Shown here: one piece after another, positions 1 to 10,704 of the stretch
Numbering within the stretch: position 1 is the stretch's first letter
Layout of the letters: every line of letters begins with the position of its first letter
Origin: Casuarina equisetifolia
Taxonomy: Eukaryota; Streptophyta; Magnoliopsida; Fagales; Casuarinaceae
Direction: 5' to 3'
Assembly (NCBI GenBank): GCA_028551475.1
Contig: CM052354.1
Coordinates: 9,259,172-9,323,171, forward strand
DNA length: 64,000 nt
Notes under the pieces: model-generated
The model's input: only the letters and a program-made list of their open reading frames with translations
What the model was told of the DNA's origin: nothing
The model's database searches: none
Made by a program: the position numbers and the translations under genes

Positions 1-399
1 TTTTCCTTAGATATCCGTTAGGGTACAAAGGTTATCATTGCTATTGCCTTTGAACAAAGTGATTTTTTATTGTTGCGGATGATATTTTGATGAGACAAAA
101 TTTCCTTTTTAAACATTGTTTACATCACCTATCCTGCCAAGGCATAGCTATATCCCTCTTTAAATTTCTTGTCCGTTGAGGCCTCTTCACAATACATCTC
201 AAAGGTCATTGCCCGATGTGACTACATTTACAAACTCATCTAGGCCTCCCTTTCTCGAACCTAACTCCCTTTATTGGGCCTTTTTAATCATTTTTACCAC
301 CTCCACCCAGTCATTCCATGACCACCCACCTCAAAGGTGGAACAATTGCTAGGCAAACTCTAACTCGCCAACATACATACGCTTTAACCACCACTACAC

Positions 400-1868
400 A
401 TATTTGTAAGGAACCTTCGTGTTTCATTGAGGCCAAATCCTCCCCAAAATGGCATAAAGCCATGGCTGAAGAATATATAGCCCTTTTAAAAAATTAGATG
501 TGGGACCTTGTCCCCTTTTCGCCTAATGTTACACTTATAAGGTGCAAATGGGTATGCAAAGTTAAATTGCACTTCGATGGTATGCTTCAACATTATAAGG
601 CCCATCTAGTTGCCAAAGATTTTCATCAACACCTTGGCATTGATTGTAATAAAACGTTTAGTCTTGTGGCTAAACCTATTACCATCTACACCTTACTTTC
701 TCTTGCTTACTCTAAAGGTTGGCTTTGTTGATCCGCAACAACCTCACTCTATCTATTGCCTACGTCATTCCTTATATAGGTTAAAACAAGCTCCTCGTGC
801 ATGGAACCATCACTTAAGTCAATTTTCACTTAAACTTAGCATCTCTATTTCCAAGGCTAACCATTTATTATTTACACTTTACACCCCTCAATATAGTGCC
901 TTTCTACTTGTCTATGTTGATGACATAATTTTTACAAGCACCAACGATGCCCCTCACACTTATATTTTAAATTAATTACAATGAGAGTTTGACATCAAAG
1001 ACCTTGGTGATCTTCATTTTTTTTCTTGGCATTGAAGCTCTTCCCACCTTCAATGGTGTAATGCTCCATCAAGATAAAGTTGCCCAAGATATTCTTAATC
1101 AGGCCAACATGGACTTTGCTCGTGGAGTCTTTACACCCTATCCAATAGGGCACCCCCCATTTATCACTGCTGGTGAACCCTTCTTTAATCCTATCCATTA
1201 CTGCAACATTGTTAGCACCCTCCAATATCTTATTCTTACACATCCAAATATTGTCTATGCCATTAATATGGCCTACTAATACATGCATAGGCCTACTACT
1301 ACTTCTTGGACATTCATTAAATGAATTCTTCAATTTCTTACTAATACTATCCATTACAAACTTCACCTTACCAAAATCCCCTTGCAATTAACTCCACACA
1401 TATTCTGATGCGGGATGGGCTAATGACTATGATGATCGCAAATCCATGGATGGATTTTGTATCTTTCTTGGTTCTAACCTCATTTCTTGGTATCCTAGAA
1501 AACAAAAAATCATGACTTGCTCTAGCACTAAGGTTGAATTGAAAAGCCTCGTTGATACTGTTGTTGAACTCATTTGGATTAAAGCTTTACTTCATGACCT
1601 TTATCAACCTTTATCTTCTCCACCAACACTTTGGTGTGATAATTTGTCTGCCTTATACCTCTCCACTAATCCAGTCTTCCATGTTCACACTAAATATGTT
1701 GAGATTGATTTTCACTTTATCTATGAGTGTATCAAGAACTAACAACTTCACATACACTTTATCTCATCTATTGATAAGATTGTGAACATCTTCACCAAAG
1801 GCCTCTCCTCCACATGCTTTAAAGCTCTTCAAAGCAAGTTGACGGTTCACTGTGACTCATCAACTTAT
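400..1868 (+). pseudogene. Ty1/copia pol remnant (RT and RNase H)
   Basis: This is decayed copia reverse transcriptase and RNase H spread over several frames. RT homology starts near 425 (a run reading EAKSSPKWHKAMAEEY) and continues through KWVCKVK at about 550 and KAHLVAKDF at about 600. The catalytic motif YVDDIIF is intact near 915-935. The stretch normally between the SLVAKPIT-like region and YRLKQAPRAW is shortened at about 725-735, so an internal deletion is likely. RNase H follows at 1390-1745 (SWYPRKQK; TCSSTKVELKSL; LWCDNLSAL; HTKYVEIDFHF). Multiple stops and frame changes rule out function. Integrase, protease and gag are not recognisable upstream. Family call is firm; exact limits are not. 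Confidence 0.88.
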
Positions 1869-2300
1869 TGGGGGTATTAAATGCCATGTTAGTAGTCCAC
1901 CTCACCCTTATTAAATGACATGGCAAGCCAGCTCACCAACTCACACCACATTAGCCCTTCACATCGCAAGCCTTGAGCGTTGTTTGCCTTATTAAAAACA
2001 CTAGCTGCCTTTACAAGAACCTGGCCAAAAATCTGACACCCAAAAACCTTCCATTTTCGTATATAACTTAGATAGAACTTTGGGAACGATTGCCAATTTT
2101 TTCCAAAGTCTCTCCAATTAGGTCAAATCTTTGATTTATTCTTTCAAGTGTAAATTGATTACAATTATATTAGGTTTCTTGTCTTCCTTATTGTATATCA
2201 CAATTCAGTTTATAAATTAGATAGAACTTGTAAACATATTTCAATCAATTTGAATTCCCTTTTCCTCAACCTAGGGTTTGCGTTCTTGTGAGATTCTTCG
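1866..2300 (+). mobile_element. probable 3' LTR start of the copia remnant
   Basis: A purine-rich tract (attggggg, about 1867-1874) directly follows the RNase H tail. It is the expected polypurine tract. The next bases, tattaaatgcc, resemble a copia LTR start with the leading TG changed to TA. The far LTR end cannot be fixed because there is no second copy in the window. The end coordinate is a guess. Confidence 0.4.
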
Positions 2301-3599
2301 ATTTCTTGTAGAATTTGACTTTCAATTTGTTCTATCTTTCAATTTTTGTGGCCTTCTTCAAAACTCCTTAGGATTTCCTTTTTTGGGCTTCATCTTTCCA
2401 TTTTTATGGCAATCTTCTTCCCTTCACCCTTTTGATTGAGATTTTCCCTTTGTGCAGTGGAATAGGAGACGAACCTTCCGAAAATGACGTAGTGTAGCCT
2501 TTTAGTGAAACGGTGAGTTTCGGAGTTCTGCCTAGGTGGGTCTCGATTTTCTTTGGATTAGGTCTCGGCATCAATACGGATCTTTTTCGGGTCGCGAGCT
2601 TGGGTTGTTGTTCTTCGTGCGTCATTTCTCTGCTTGGGCCGAGCCCCCGGATTGCCAGTTGTGCCTAAAGTTCAGCATTTGTTGGAATTTGCAGAGCCGC
2701 TCAATCTGAATCTCAAAAAGTTCAGCATTCTGCTTTATAGATCTATTTTCTATGTTTTGAAGCATAGCAAAAGTGCACAATAATGCAATGTTTATTCTCA
2801 GCAACTCTCCATACCTCAGAAAAATTGACATGCATCTCAACTAGAACCAGCACAAACCAAAAACATTTTCACGCTAAGAGGTATACTGTTCATATCACCA
2901 TGAATGAGCCATGAATGCATTGAATGGCCTTTCTCTAGTGATTGCGTACTTCAAAAATCTAAGTGTTAACAAAGAATGTTGTCTTGCCTATAATAATGGC
3001 ACGAAGATCAAAGACAAATTGTGTCATCCAATTTATACCATATCTTTTGAAAAATTAAGCACTATTTACTTCTTTGACTTTTGCAATTTTAAGGATCATA
3101 TAATTGGGTTACTAATAAGATTGGATAGTATTGATCAACGACTTTTGTATCTCTTTTTACTTTTTATTTTTTAAAGTATTGATGTCACAATATCTAACAT
3201 TCAACATCTTTAAGATCATTTTTATTTTTTAAGTTTCAAAATCTTTAGGTACTTTAGAGAGAGACCATTTTTTGTAGATTTTTTTAATAATAATTATAAG
3301 GTTTTGCATAAACATCTCAAACATTCTTCCTTAAAATATATTTTTTTTTTTGCTTATTGTAAGCAAATTAAAGTCCTTATTTTCTTTTACATATCTTATA
3401 TGTCTATTAACCAAACAAACTTGGTTTATTTTTCTTGTAACCATTCCCTTAACTTATCCATTTTTAACCGTACCATATAGTTTTATGCAACCCTCATAGA
3501 ACCTCTAACTTGATGGTGCTCATTAATTATTTCACATCATTGGCGATTTTTCTCATGCCACATGTATCTTTCTAATATGTTTTAAGAATTAAGTTTTCC
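2301..3599. other. gene-free AT-rich stretch
   Basis: No coding homology, RNA gene or clear repeat was recognised. Short open frames on both strands (for example 2911-3174 on +) carry no family motif and look like chance. Possibly LTR tail plus flanking DNA. Confidence 0.5.
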
Positions 3600-3617
3600 A
3601 ATTAGCAAGTCGTTGCC

Positions 3618-4030
3618 ATGGTCCACATGTATGCACAAATTGAAAAACTCAACACGAAAATAGATAACCTGAGTGCTCCAGTCATGAGGATTCAGAACAT
3701 ATTATATGATCATTGTGGTGGAGGACATGCAAGCATAGAGTTCCAAATAGGTAACACCTTTGCACAAGGTAGCGAAGATGCTAATTATGTTGGAAATTCA
3801 AGTAGGCCACAAAATAATCCATACTCCAACACTTACAATCCAGGATGGTGTAACCACCCAAATTTTTCATGGAGTAATTCTAATGCAATGAGGCCACCAC
3901 CAGGGTTCAGGCAACTAGAAGAAAAGAAGCCTAACTTAGAGGAAATGGTTGCCAAGATGTTACAGAACAACGAAACAAGAATGCAAAACCAAGAAGCTTC
4001 AATTCAAAATTTAAAGGTGCAAATAGGTTA
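3618..4030 (+). pseudogene. ATH-1 gag C-terminal fragment
   Basis: The C-terminal part of an Athila-like Gag capsid/nucleocapsid polyprotein. It aligns by eye with the ATH-2 gag from about 9810 on: both have KIDNL, a CGG(G/A)H remnant of a zinc knuckle, the NP-rich segment and NHPNFSWSN. The zinc knuckle has lost cysteines (HCGGGHASIEFQ), so RNA binding through it is unlikely. A stop at 4028-4030 is followed by related sequence in another frame, so a frameshift separates it from the protease-bearing frame. Confidence 0.8.
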
Positions 4031-4092
4031 GTTGGCTAATATGATTTCTGGAAGACAACAAGGTTCATTGCCAAGTAGCAAAGGTAATAACC

Positions 4093-4941
4093 TTGAGAAA
4101 TGGCAAACAAGTGGGAAAAGATGACGTTGAGAAGGAAAATGTCAGGTATAAGGAAGATGATGTTAGCACGCAGCCTGAGGAGGCAACCAAGAGGACATTA
4201 TTCCATGATAATCCCAAGCCTTATATGCCTCTAGTTCCATTTCCTCAGAGACTCCAGCAACATAAAATAGATAAGCAGTTTTCTAAATTTCTTGATGTAT
4301 TGAAAAAATTGCATATTAACATTCCTTTTGCAGATGCATTAGCTCAAATGCCCAGTTATGCAAAATTTCTTAAGGAGATATTGAAAAACAAAAGGAAGCG
4401 GGAAGAGTATGAAATTGTGAAGCTAACTGAAGAATGCTCAGCCATCTTACAAAACAAACTGCCTCCAAAATTAAAAGATCCAGGGAGTTTTACAATTCCT
4501 TGTATTATTGGAGATTCTCACTTTGATAAGGCATTATGTGATTTAGGAGCTAGTATTAATCTAATGCCTTTTTCTATTTTCAAGAAATTAGGATTGGGTG
4601 AAGTGAAGCCAACCACAGTGTCCCTACAATTGGCTGATCAATCAATTAAATATCCGAGGGGCATTGTAGAAGATGTATTGGTAAAAGTTAACAAATTCAT
4701 TTTTCCTACAGATTTTATAGTACTTGACATGGAGGAAGACTTTGAGGTACCACTTATCTTAGGTCGACCTTTTCTAGCAACAGGGAGAGCTTTGATTGAT
4801 GTACAACAAGGGAAGTTAATATTAAGAGTTCAAAATGATTCTGTCACTTTTAATGTTTTTACTACTATGAAACATCCCTTTGATGATAATTCCTGCTTTA
4901 GGGTTGAGATAATTGATAAGTTTGTGAATAAGATCTTTTAG
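4093..4941 (+). pseudogene. ATH-1 gag-pol: protease region
   Basis: Retroelement aspartic protease, the enzyme that cleaves Gag-Pol. The motif CDLGASINLMPFS is at about 4534-4575, with the D-L-G-A-S form used by Athila-like proteases. ILGRPFLATGRALID at about 4758-4800 is the second conserved protease block. The N-terminal 100 residues are charged and lysine-rich linker. The frame ends at a TAG (4939-4941), and homologous sequence continues in the same frame beyond it, so this is a nonsense change and not the natural end. Confidence 0.85.
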
Positions 4942-4974
4942 GAAAAAGCTTTCAAGGATCCACTTAAAGCATGC

Positions 4975-5253
4975 TTGGTTCACCCAAAGAATGAAGAAAT
5001 TGAAAGTGAAGAGATACAGGAGTATGCCAATCTCATGGAGGCAAATCCACCATATTCACAACAAAAGGCAACAAAGTTTGAGGAGTTAGGACAACATATG
5101 ACAAAACTTAAGCCATCAATTGAAGAGCCTCCAACTCTTGAACTCAAGCCCTTACCTTCCCATTTGAAATATGTTTATTTAGATGAAGTTTCTACTTTGC
5201 CAGTAATTATATCTTCTTTTTTAACAGAATCAATGGAAGAGAAATTACTTTAG
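4975..5253 (+). pseudogene. ATH-1 pol linker between protease and RT
   Basis: Acidic, proline-containing linker in the same frame as the protease segment before it and the RT after it. LELKPLPSHLKYVYL near 5140-5180 is the conserved segment just before gypsy RT in Athila-like elements. Stops at 5251-5253 and 5284-5286 interrupt it. Confidence 0.75.
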
Positions 5254-5325
5254 GTGTTGAAAGAGCATAAAGGAGCAATTGGATGAAAAATAGCTGACAT
5301 CAAGGGAATTAGTCCTTCATTTTGC

Positions 5326-5976
5326 ATGCACAAGATTTTGATGGAAGAACAGTACAAAGCTACTGTTCAACCTCAGAGGCGATTGAATCCAAAGATGCAA
5401 GAAGTGGTGAAGGCTGAGGTAATCAAGTTTCTTGATGCAGGGATCATTTATCCTATCTCAGATAGTCCCTGGGTAAGTCCTGTGCAAGTTGTGCCAAAGA
5501 AGAGAGGTATGACTGTTCAAAGAAATGATAATAATGAATTGATTCCAATTAGGACAATTACTAGATGGCGTGTGTGTATAGATTATAGAAAACTGAATGA
5601 TGCCACTAGAAAAGATCATTTCCCTTTACCATTTATTGATCAAATGTTAGAAAGACTTGCAGGACATGAATTTTCTTGCTTTCTTGATGGGTATTCAGGG
5701 TATAATCAAATTCACATTGCACCAGAAGATCAAGAGAAAACCACTTTCACTTGTCCTTATGGTACCTTTGCTATTAGAAGAATGTCCTTTGGTCTTTGTA
5801 ATGCACCAGCCACTTTTCAGAGATGCATGATGGCCATTTTTTCTTATATGGTTGAAAAATTCATTGAGATTTTCATGGATGATTTTTCTGTATTTGGTTC
5901 ATCATTTGACATTTGTTTGGATAATTTAGCAAGGGTCTTACAAAGGTGTAAAGAGACTAACCTTGTTTTGAATTGA
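5326..5976 (+). pseudogene. ATH-1 reverse transcriptase
   Basis: RNA-dependent DNA polymerase domain of Ty3/gypsy type. Visible blocks in order: KAEVIKFLDAGIIYPISDS, SPVQVVPKK, WRVCIDYRKLN, LDGYSGYNQI, FGLCNAPATFQ and the catalytic FMDDFSVFG at about 5872-5900. All RT motifs are present. A TGA at 5974-5976 cuts the frame before the thumb; the same frame continues at 5992, so one nonsense codon separates RT from RNase H. Confidence 0.92.
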
Positions 5977-5991
5977 GAGAAGTGTCATTTT

Positions 5992-6775
5992 ATGGTGCAG
6001 GAAGGAATAGTGCTTGGGCATAAGATATCTAAAAAAGGATTAGAGGTTGATCGAGCTAAAGTGGAGGTCATTGCAAAACTGCCCCCACCAACATCAGTGA
6101 AACTTGTTAGAGGCTTTTTGGGACATGCAGGATTCTATAGGCGGTTTATAAAAGATTTTTCTAAAATTGCTAGACCCCTTTCAAGTTTGTTGGTTAAAGA
6201 TGTGAAATATAACTTTTCTGATGAATGCTTGCAGGCTTTTAAAACTTTAAAGGAAAAGTTAATATCAGCACCAATCATGGCAGCACCAGAATGGGACTTA
6301 CCTTTTGAGCTAATGTGTGATGCTAGTGATTTTGCAGTAGGAGCTATTTTAGGACAACGGAAGAATGGAGTTTTTCATACCATTAACTATGCTAGTCGAA
6401 CCTTGTCAGGTGCACAATTGAATTATTCAACAACAGAAAATGAACTTTTGGCAGTAGTATTTGCTTTTGATAAATTTCGTTCTTATCTAATTGGTTCAAA
6501 AGTTATTGTTTATTCTGACCACTCTGCTCTTAAGCATCTACTTGAAAAGAAAGAATCAAAACCTAGGTTAATCAGGTGGATTCTATTGCTACAAGAGTTT
6601 GATTTGGAGATCAAGGATAAGAAGGGGACCGAAAATCTAGTTACAGATCATTTGTCCAGAATTCCCAATCTGAAGGAAGAAGATCACCCGATTATAGAAG
6701 AATTTCCTGATGAAAACATTTTTGCACTCCAATCCATCCAAATTCCCTGGTATGCTGATTTTGTCAATTATTTAG
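5992..6775 (+). pseudogene. ATH-1 RT thumb and RNase H
   Basis: Begins with the RT connection ([17 protein letters not shown]) and continues into gypsy RNase H. The catalytic acidic positions can be seen in [34 protein letters not shown] and [21 protein letters not shown] at about 6640-6662 is the usual end of the domain. Near 6775 the frame shifts by one or two bases, and integrase homology continues in another frame. Confidence 0.9.
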
Positions 6776-7593
6776 TAATAATGTTCTTCCTCTTGAAATG
6801 TCATATCAACAAAGAAAAAAATTCTTTTCTGACCTCAAACATTATTTTTGGGAAGAGCCTTTCTTGTTTAAAGTATGTGTAGACCAGGTTATAAGGAGAT
6901 GTGTTCCTGAGGAAGAGATGGCTAGTATCCTACACCATTGTCATGCTAGAGAAGCTGGTGGTCATTTTGGTGCCACCAGAACTGCAGCTAAGGTTTTACA
7001 GTCTGGATTTTATTGGCCTACACTTTTTAGAGATGCATATTCATATGTAGTTGCATGTGATTAATGTCAAAGAACTGGGAATATTTCTAGGAAACATGAG
7101 ATGCCTCTAAACAATGTTGTTGTGTGTGAGTTATTTGATGTTTGGGGTATTGACTTCATGGGACCCTTTCCACCTTCTTATGGAAATATGTATATTTTGG
7201 TGGCTGTTGAGTATATGTCTAAGTGGGTAGAAGCAGTAGCATTGCCTATAAATGATGCTAAGGTTATGGTTAAATTCTTAAAGAAAAATATTTTTACCCG
7301 TTTTGGCACTCCTAGGGCAATCATAAGTGATAAAGGGACCCATTTTTGTAACAAACACTTTGAAGCACTTTTGGGTAAGTATGAGGTTACCCATAAGATT
7401 GCTACCCTTTATCACCCTCAGACTAGTGGTCAAGTTGAGATATCAAATAGGGAAATTAAGAGAATTTTGGAAAAAACTGTGAATGCCTCAAGGAAAGATT
7501 GGTCAATGAAACTTGATGATGCACTTTGGGCCTATAGAACAGCATTCAAAACACCAATTGGAATGTCTCCTTTTAGGCTAGTGTTTGGGAAGG
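6775..7593 (+). pseudogene. ATH-1 integrase, 5' part (interrupted)
   Basis: DDE integrase that inserts element cDNA. The HHCC zinc domain is at about 6935-7075 (HHCHAREAGGHFGATRTA ... C-D-stop-C-Q). The catalytic core is visible as [18 protein letters not shown] and [16 protein letters not shown], giving both aspartates and the glutamate. A TAA at 7062-7064 falls inside the zinc-finger CxxC. The sequence stops at FRLVFGK, where ATH-2 is inserted, and resumes at 13554 in register. Confidence 0.9.
7589..7593. repeat. ATH-2 target-site duplication, left copy
   Basis: gaagg at 7589-7593 is repeated at 13554-13558. It flanks a TG-started LTR element and sits inside the integrase codons G-K-A of ATH-1. 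Confidence 0.93.
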
Positions 7594-8855
7594 TGATAAC
7601 TCTATTTTTATAGAGTTATTTTATTTATTTTTTAGGCAATAAATAATACAATGATTATGAGAAAATATTTGAACTCCTCTTACTTATTTAAATTTGTCTT
7701 GTTTTTCTAGCACAAGGAGGTAAGGAGAAAAGGAATGAACATGGAGAACCTGATGCTTATTGTGTGGCAAAATTGTAATATCAAGATCAAGAGAGTCAAG
7801 ATGGGCTTGGGCTTTGGATAATTGTTATTGGATTTTCTATTTAAATAGAAAACCCAGTCATGTTAGGAATTCAAATCTCAATTAATTTAGGAGTTCAAAA
7901 CCCAATTATTTTAGGTCTCTAAAACCCAATTGTTTTAAGTCTCTAAAACCCAATTCTACTAGGATAGGAGATAGGTCTAAACCTAAACCCTATTTAAGAG
8001 AAGAGAAGAGGCAAAAGAAAGGAGGAGGAGGAGGAAATTGAGCACAACTCAAGAAAGAAGCCAAGAATTCAAGGTTTTCTTGAAGAGAAGACAAAAAGGG
8101 TGACAGACTTCTTGTTCTTGGATTCAAGATGCCTTCTTTATTTCTTATTACCATTCTTCCTCATTATTTCTTTATGTTTTAGTTTATTTTTGTTAGAGCT
8201 ACGATGTAACCTAATTATGATGGTATGAATCTTATGATTATTATGTTTTGTAAGATATTTTATTTATGTGAAGTTACATATTACGGAGTTTAATGCTTTT
8301 AGGTGATTAGCTACCACTTAGATGACTTGATTTGCATGTTAAAGACCGACAGGAAATAGCATACAGTTGCTTTTTGTAATATGTAACCATAAATTAAATA
8401 TGGATAGACATATACCATATTGTTTGTGTGGCTTTTGGTGTAAACTGGGAATATTCATAGATCCTAATGCATTTGGTTTGTTTCAATTCACATATAGAGA
8501 TATAGTGAAGTAATGAACTAAGTAGGTTTGCTATACCTAGGCATAGGATAATAAATAAATTAGGAAATTTCGCCATTACATAGATATTATCTCTCTTGCA
8601 AGCATAAATAATCAATATTAGTACCTAGTAATTATGGTGAAGTCATATGCTCTAACATAATTCTTTTATTAAGTTTTCTTAGACTTAGTTAGTTAATCTA
8701 TCATCCATCAATTTGGTTTGCTAGATAAATTCTAGGAGTTATTCACCGTTAGTAATTAGTTGGTCTAGTAATCACCAATCTCTGTGGGACGATATCTTTC
8801 TTATCATTATATTACTTGTTCGACATGTTCACTTGCATTTAGATTTCACCGAACA
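7594..8855 (+). mobile_element. ATH-2 5' LTR
   Basis: 1262 bp, TGATAACTC to CACCGAACA. Contains a 10-bp perfect inverted repeat at its very start (7596-7619), a TATA-like ctatttaag near 7989 and purine-rich sequence after it. It lacks an 18-bp duplicated segment present in the 3' LTR near 12510 and carries an extra gtta near 8691. Confidence 0.93.
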
Positions 8856-8861
8856 AGTTTT

Positions 8862-8879
8862 TGGCGCCATTGCCGGAGA
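8862..8879 (+). other. ATH-2 primer-binding site (tRNA-Asp)
   Basis: tggcgccattgccggaga starts six bases after the LTR. It matches the reverse complement of the 3' end of plant tRNA-Asp(GUC), including the CCA complement, with two mismatches. Athila-like elements use tRNA-Asp as primer. Confidence 0.88.
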
Positions 8880-8949
8880 TTGGTTGTTTTACTACTGATT
8901 AATATTCATACCGAATAATTTTTAGGTTTAATCTAGCTTTTATTTTCCT

Positions 8950-9060
8950 TTAAATTTTTTTTTTATTCTTAAAAAACAAAAAAATCGTTTCTTTTAATTC
9001 TTGAAAAATAAAAAAAAAATCGTTTCTTTTAATTCTTGAAAAACAAAAAGAAAAAAAATC
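8950..9060 (+). repeat. ATH-2 leader tandem repeat
   Basis: About three imperfect copies of a unit near 40 bp, each with aatcgtttcttttaattctt and a following A-rich run. It lies in the untranslated leader between primer site and gag. Confidence 0.75.
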
Positions 9061-9099
9061 TTTGTTAAGTTGTTGTTGTTGAAAGATTAAGTAACAAGG

Positions 9100-10704
9100 A
9101 TGGAAAGATATGATGGTACATATAGACTTTTAAAAGACTATGTTGCACCAACATTTTGGAATGCTACATCAAACATTAGGCTTGCAAATCAGGCAAATAA
9201 CTTTGAGATCAAGCCTGTGCTCATCAAGATGCTTCAAAAATCTGTGCAATATAGTGGGCTACCAAATGAGGATCCAAATGCTCACATTGAAGCATTCCTT
9301 GAATTCTGTGACATGATTGGAGATCATGGAGTTACAGAAGATGTTATTAGGTTGAAACTATTTCCATTTTCTCTTAGAGATGCAGCTAAAAATTGGTTCT
9401 CTTCTCTTCCTGCAGGATTGATTACTACATGGGATGATTTGGCTCATAAATTTCTTAGTAAGTTCTTTCCTTTGGCAAAATCTGTAAAAATGCATAACGA
9501 TATTACTACTTTTATGCAGATGGACAATGAATCAGTGTATGAAGCTTGGGAAAGATTCAAGGAACTTATGAGGAAATGTCCAGATCATGGACTACCCATT
9601 TGGTTATAAGTACAAACTTTTTATGATGGGTGTAGTACAAATCTTCGTTTTGTAATTGATACAGCTGCAGGAGGGGATTTGCACAGCAAAACTGCAGAAG
9701 AGGCGTATAACCTTTTGGAGGAAATGTCAGCCAATAGCTATCAATGGTCTACTAAGAGGCTACCAATGCATCAAGCAAGTGGAGTCCATGAAGTAGATAT
9801 CTTCACCATAATGTCTACACAATTAGAAGTGCTCAATGAGAAGATAGACAACCTAAATACTCCAGTTGTGAGACATCAAAGTAGATCATATGAATTTTGT
9901 GGTGGAGCACATGAGAGCACAGAATGTCAAGTAGGTAACCCTAATGCTCATTATAATAATTATGCTAATTTTGTTGGGATTCCTAACAGGTCACAAAATG
10001 ATTATTACTCTAATGTATACAATTCGGGATGGCACAATCATCAAAATTTTTCATGGAGTAACCCAAACGATATGAGATTACCACCAACATTTGAGCAAAC
10101 CGAAAAGTCGAAGCCTAATTTAAAAGACATCTTCACTAAGATGATGCAAAACAATGAAGAGAGATTCCAAAGACAAGAAGCTTCAATCCAAAAATTAGAG
10201 GTGCAGATGAGTCAGCTCATTAGTATGATCTCAGAGAATCAGAAGGGTCCTTTGCCTAGTGATATAGAGAAAAGTCTTGAAGATACCATAGAGGCAATAA
10301 CCCCAACATGTGGCAAGCAAGTAGGAGAAGTTGATGTTGACAAAGAGAGTCTCAAAGATAATGATGAAGATGTTAGCATGCAACTTGAGGAGGCACCTAG
10401 GAGCAAGCTTGTTCCAGAAAATCCTATGTCCTTTATGCCTCCAGCTCCATCTCCCCAAAGATTCCAGCAACGCGTAAAAGATAAGCACTTTTTGGAATCC
10501 CTTTATACATCTTTAAAATTGCACATTAACATTTCTTTTATAGATGCTTCAGTTCAAATATCTAGTTGTGCAAAATTGTTGAACGAGATACTGGAGAACA
10601 AAAGGAAGTTGGAAGTATATGAGACAGTTGTGCTTATTGAAGAATGCTCAACAATCAAACGACACAAGCTGTCTCCTAAACTATTGGAGTTTCATCCTCC
10701 TTGA
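9100..10704 (+). pseudogene. ATH-2 gag (one in-frame stop)
   Basis: Gag structural protein that forms the virus-like particle. Starts ATG at 9100. It carries the Athila-like capsid segment DPNAHIEAFLEFCD, LFPFSLRDAAKNWFSSLP, then W-D-D-L-A and KFFPLAKS. A single TAA at 9607-9609 splits an otherwise open frame of about 535 codons. The second half contains a zinc-knuckle remnant (FCGGAHESTEC, first cysteine missing) and NHQNFSWSN. The last residues (EFHPP, then TGA at 10702-10704) correspond to the end of integrase in ATH-1, showing the pol deletion. With the stop, only a 169-residue N-terminal part would be made. Confidence 0.9.

Noticed and set aside
995-1387. 130-residue open frame on the minus strand
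   Set aside because: It lies antisense to copia RT/RNase H sequence and has no motif of its own.
10231-10488. Minus-strand open frame in ATH-2
   Set aside because: Antisense to gag; no independent support.
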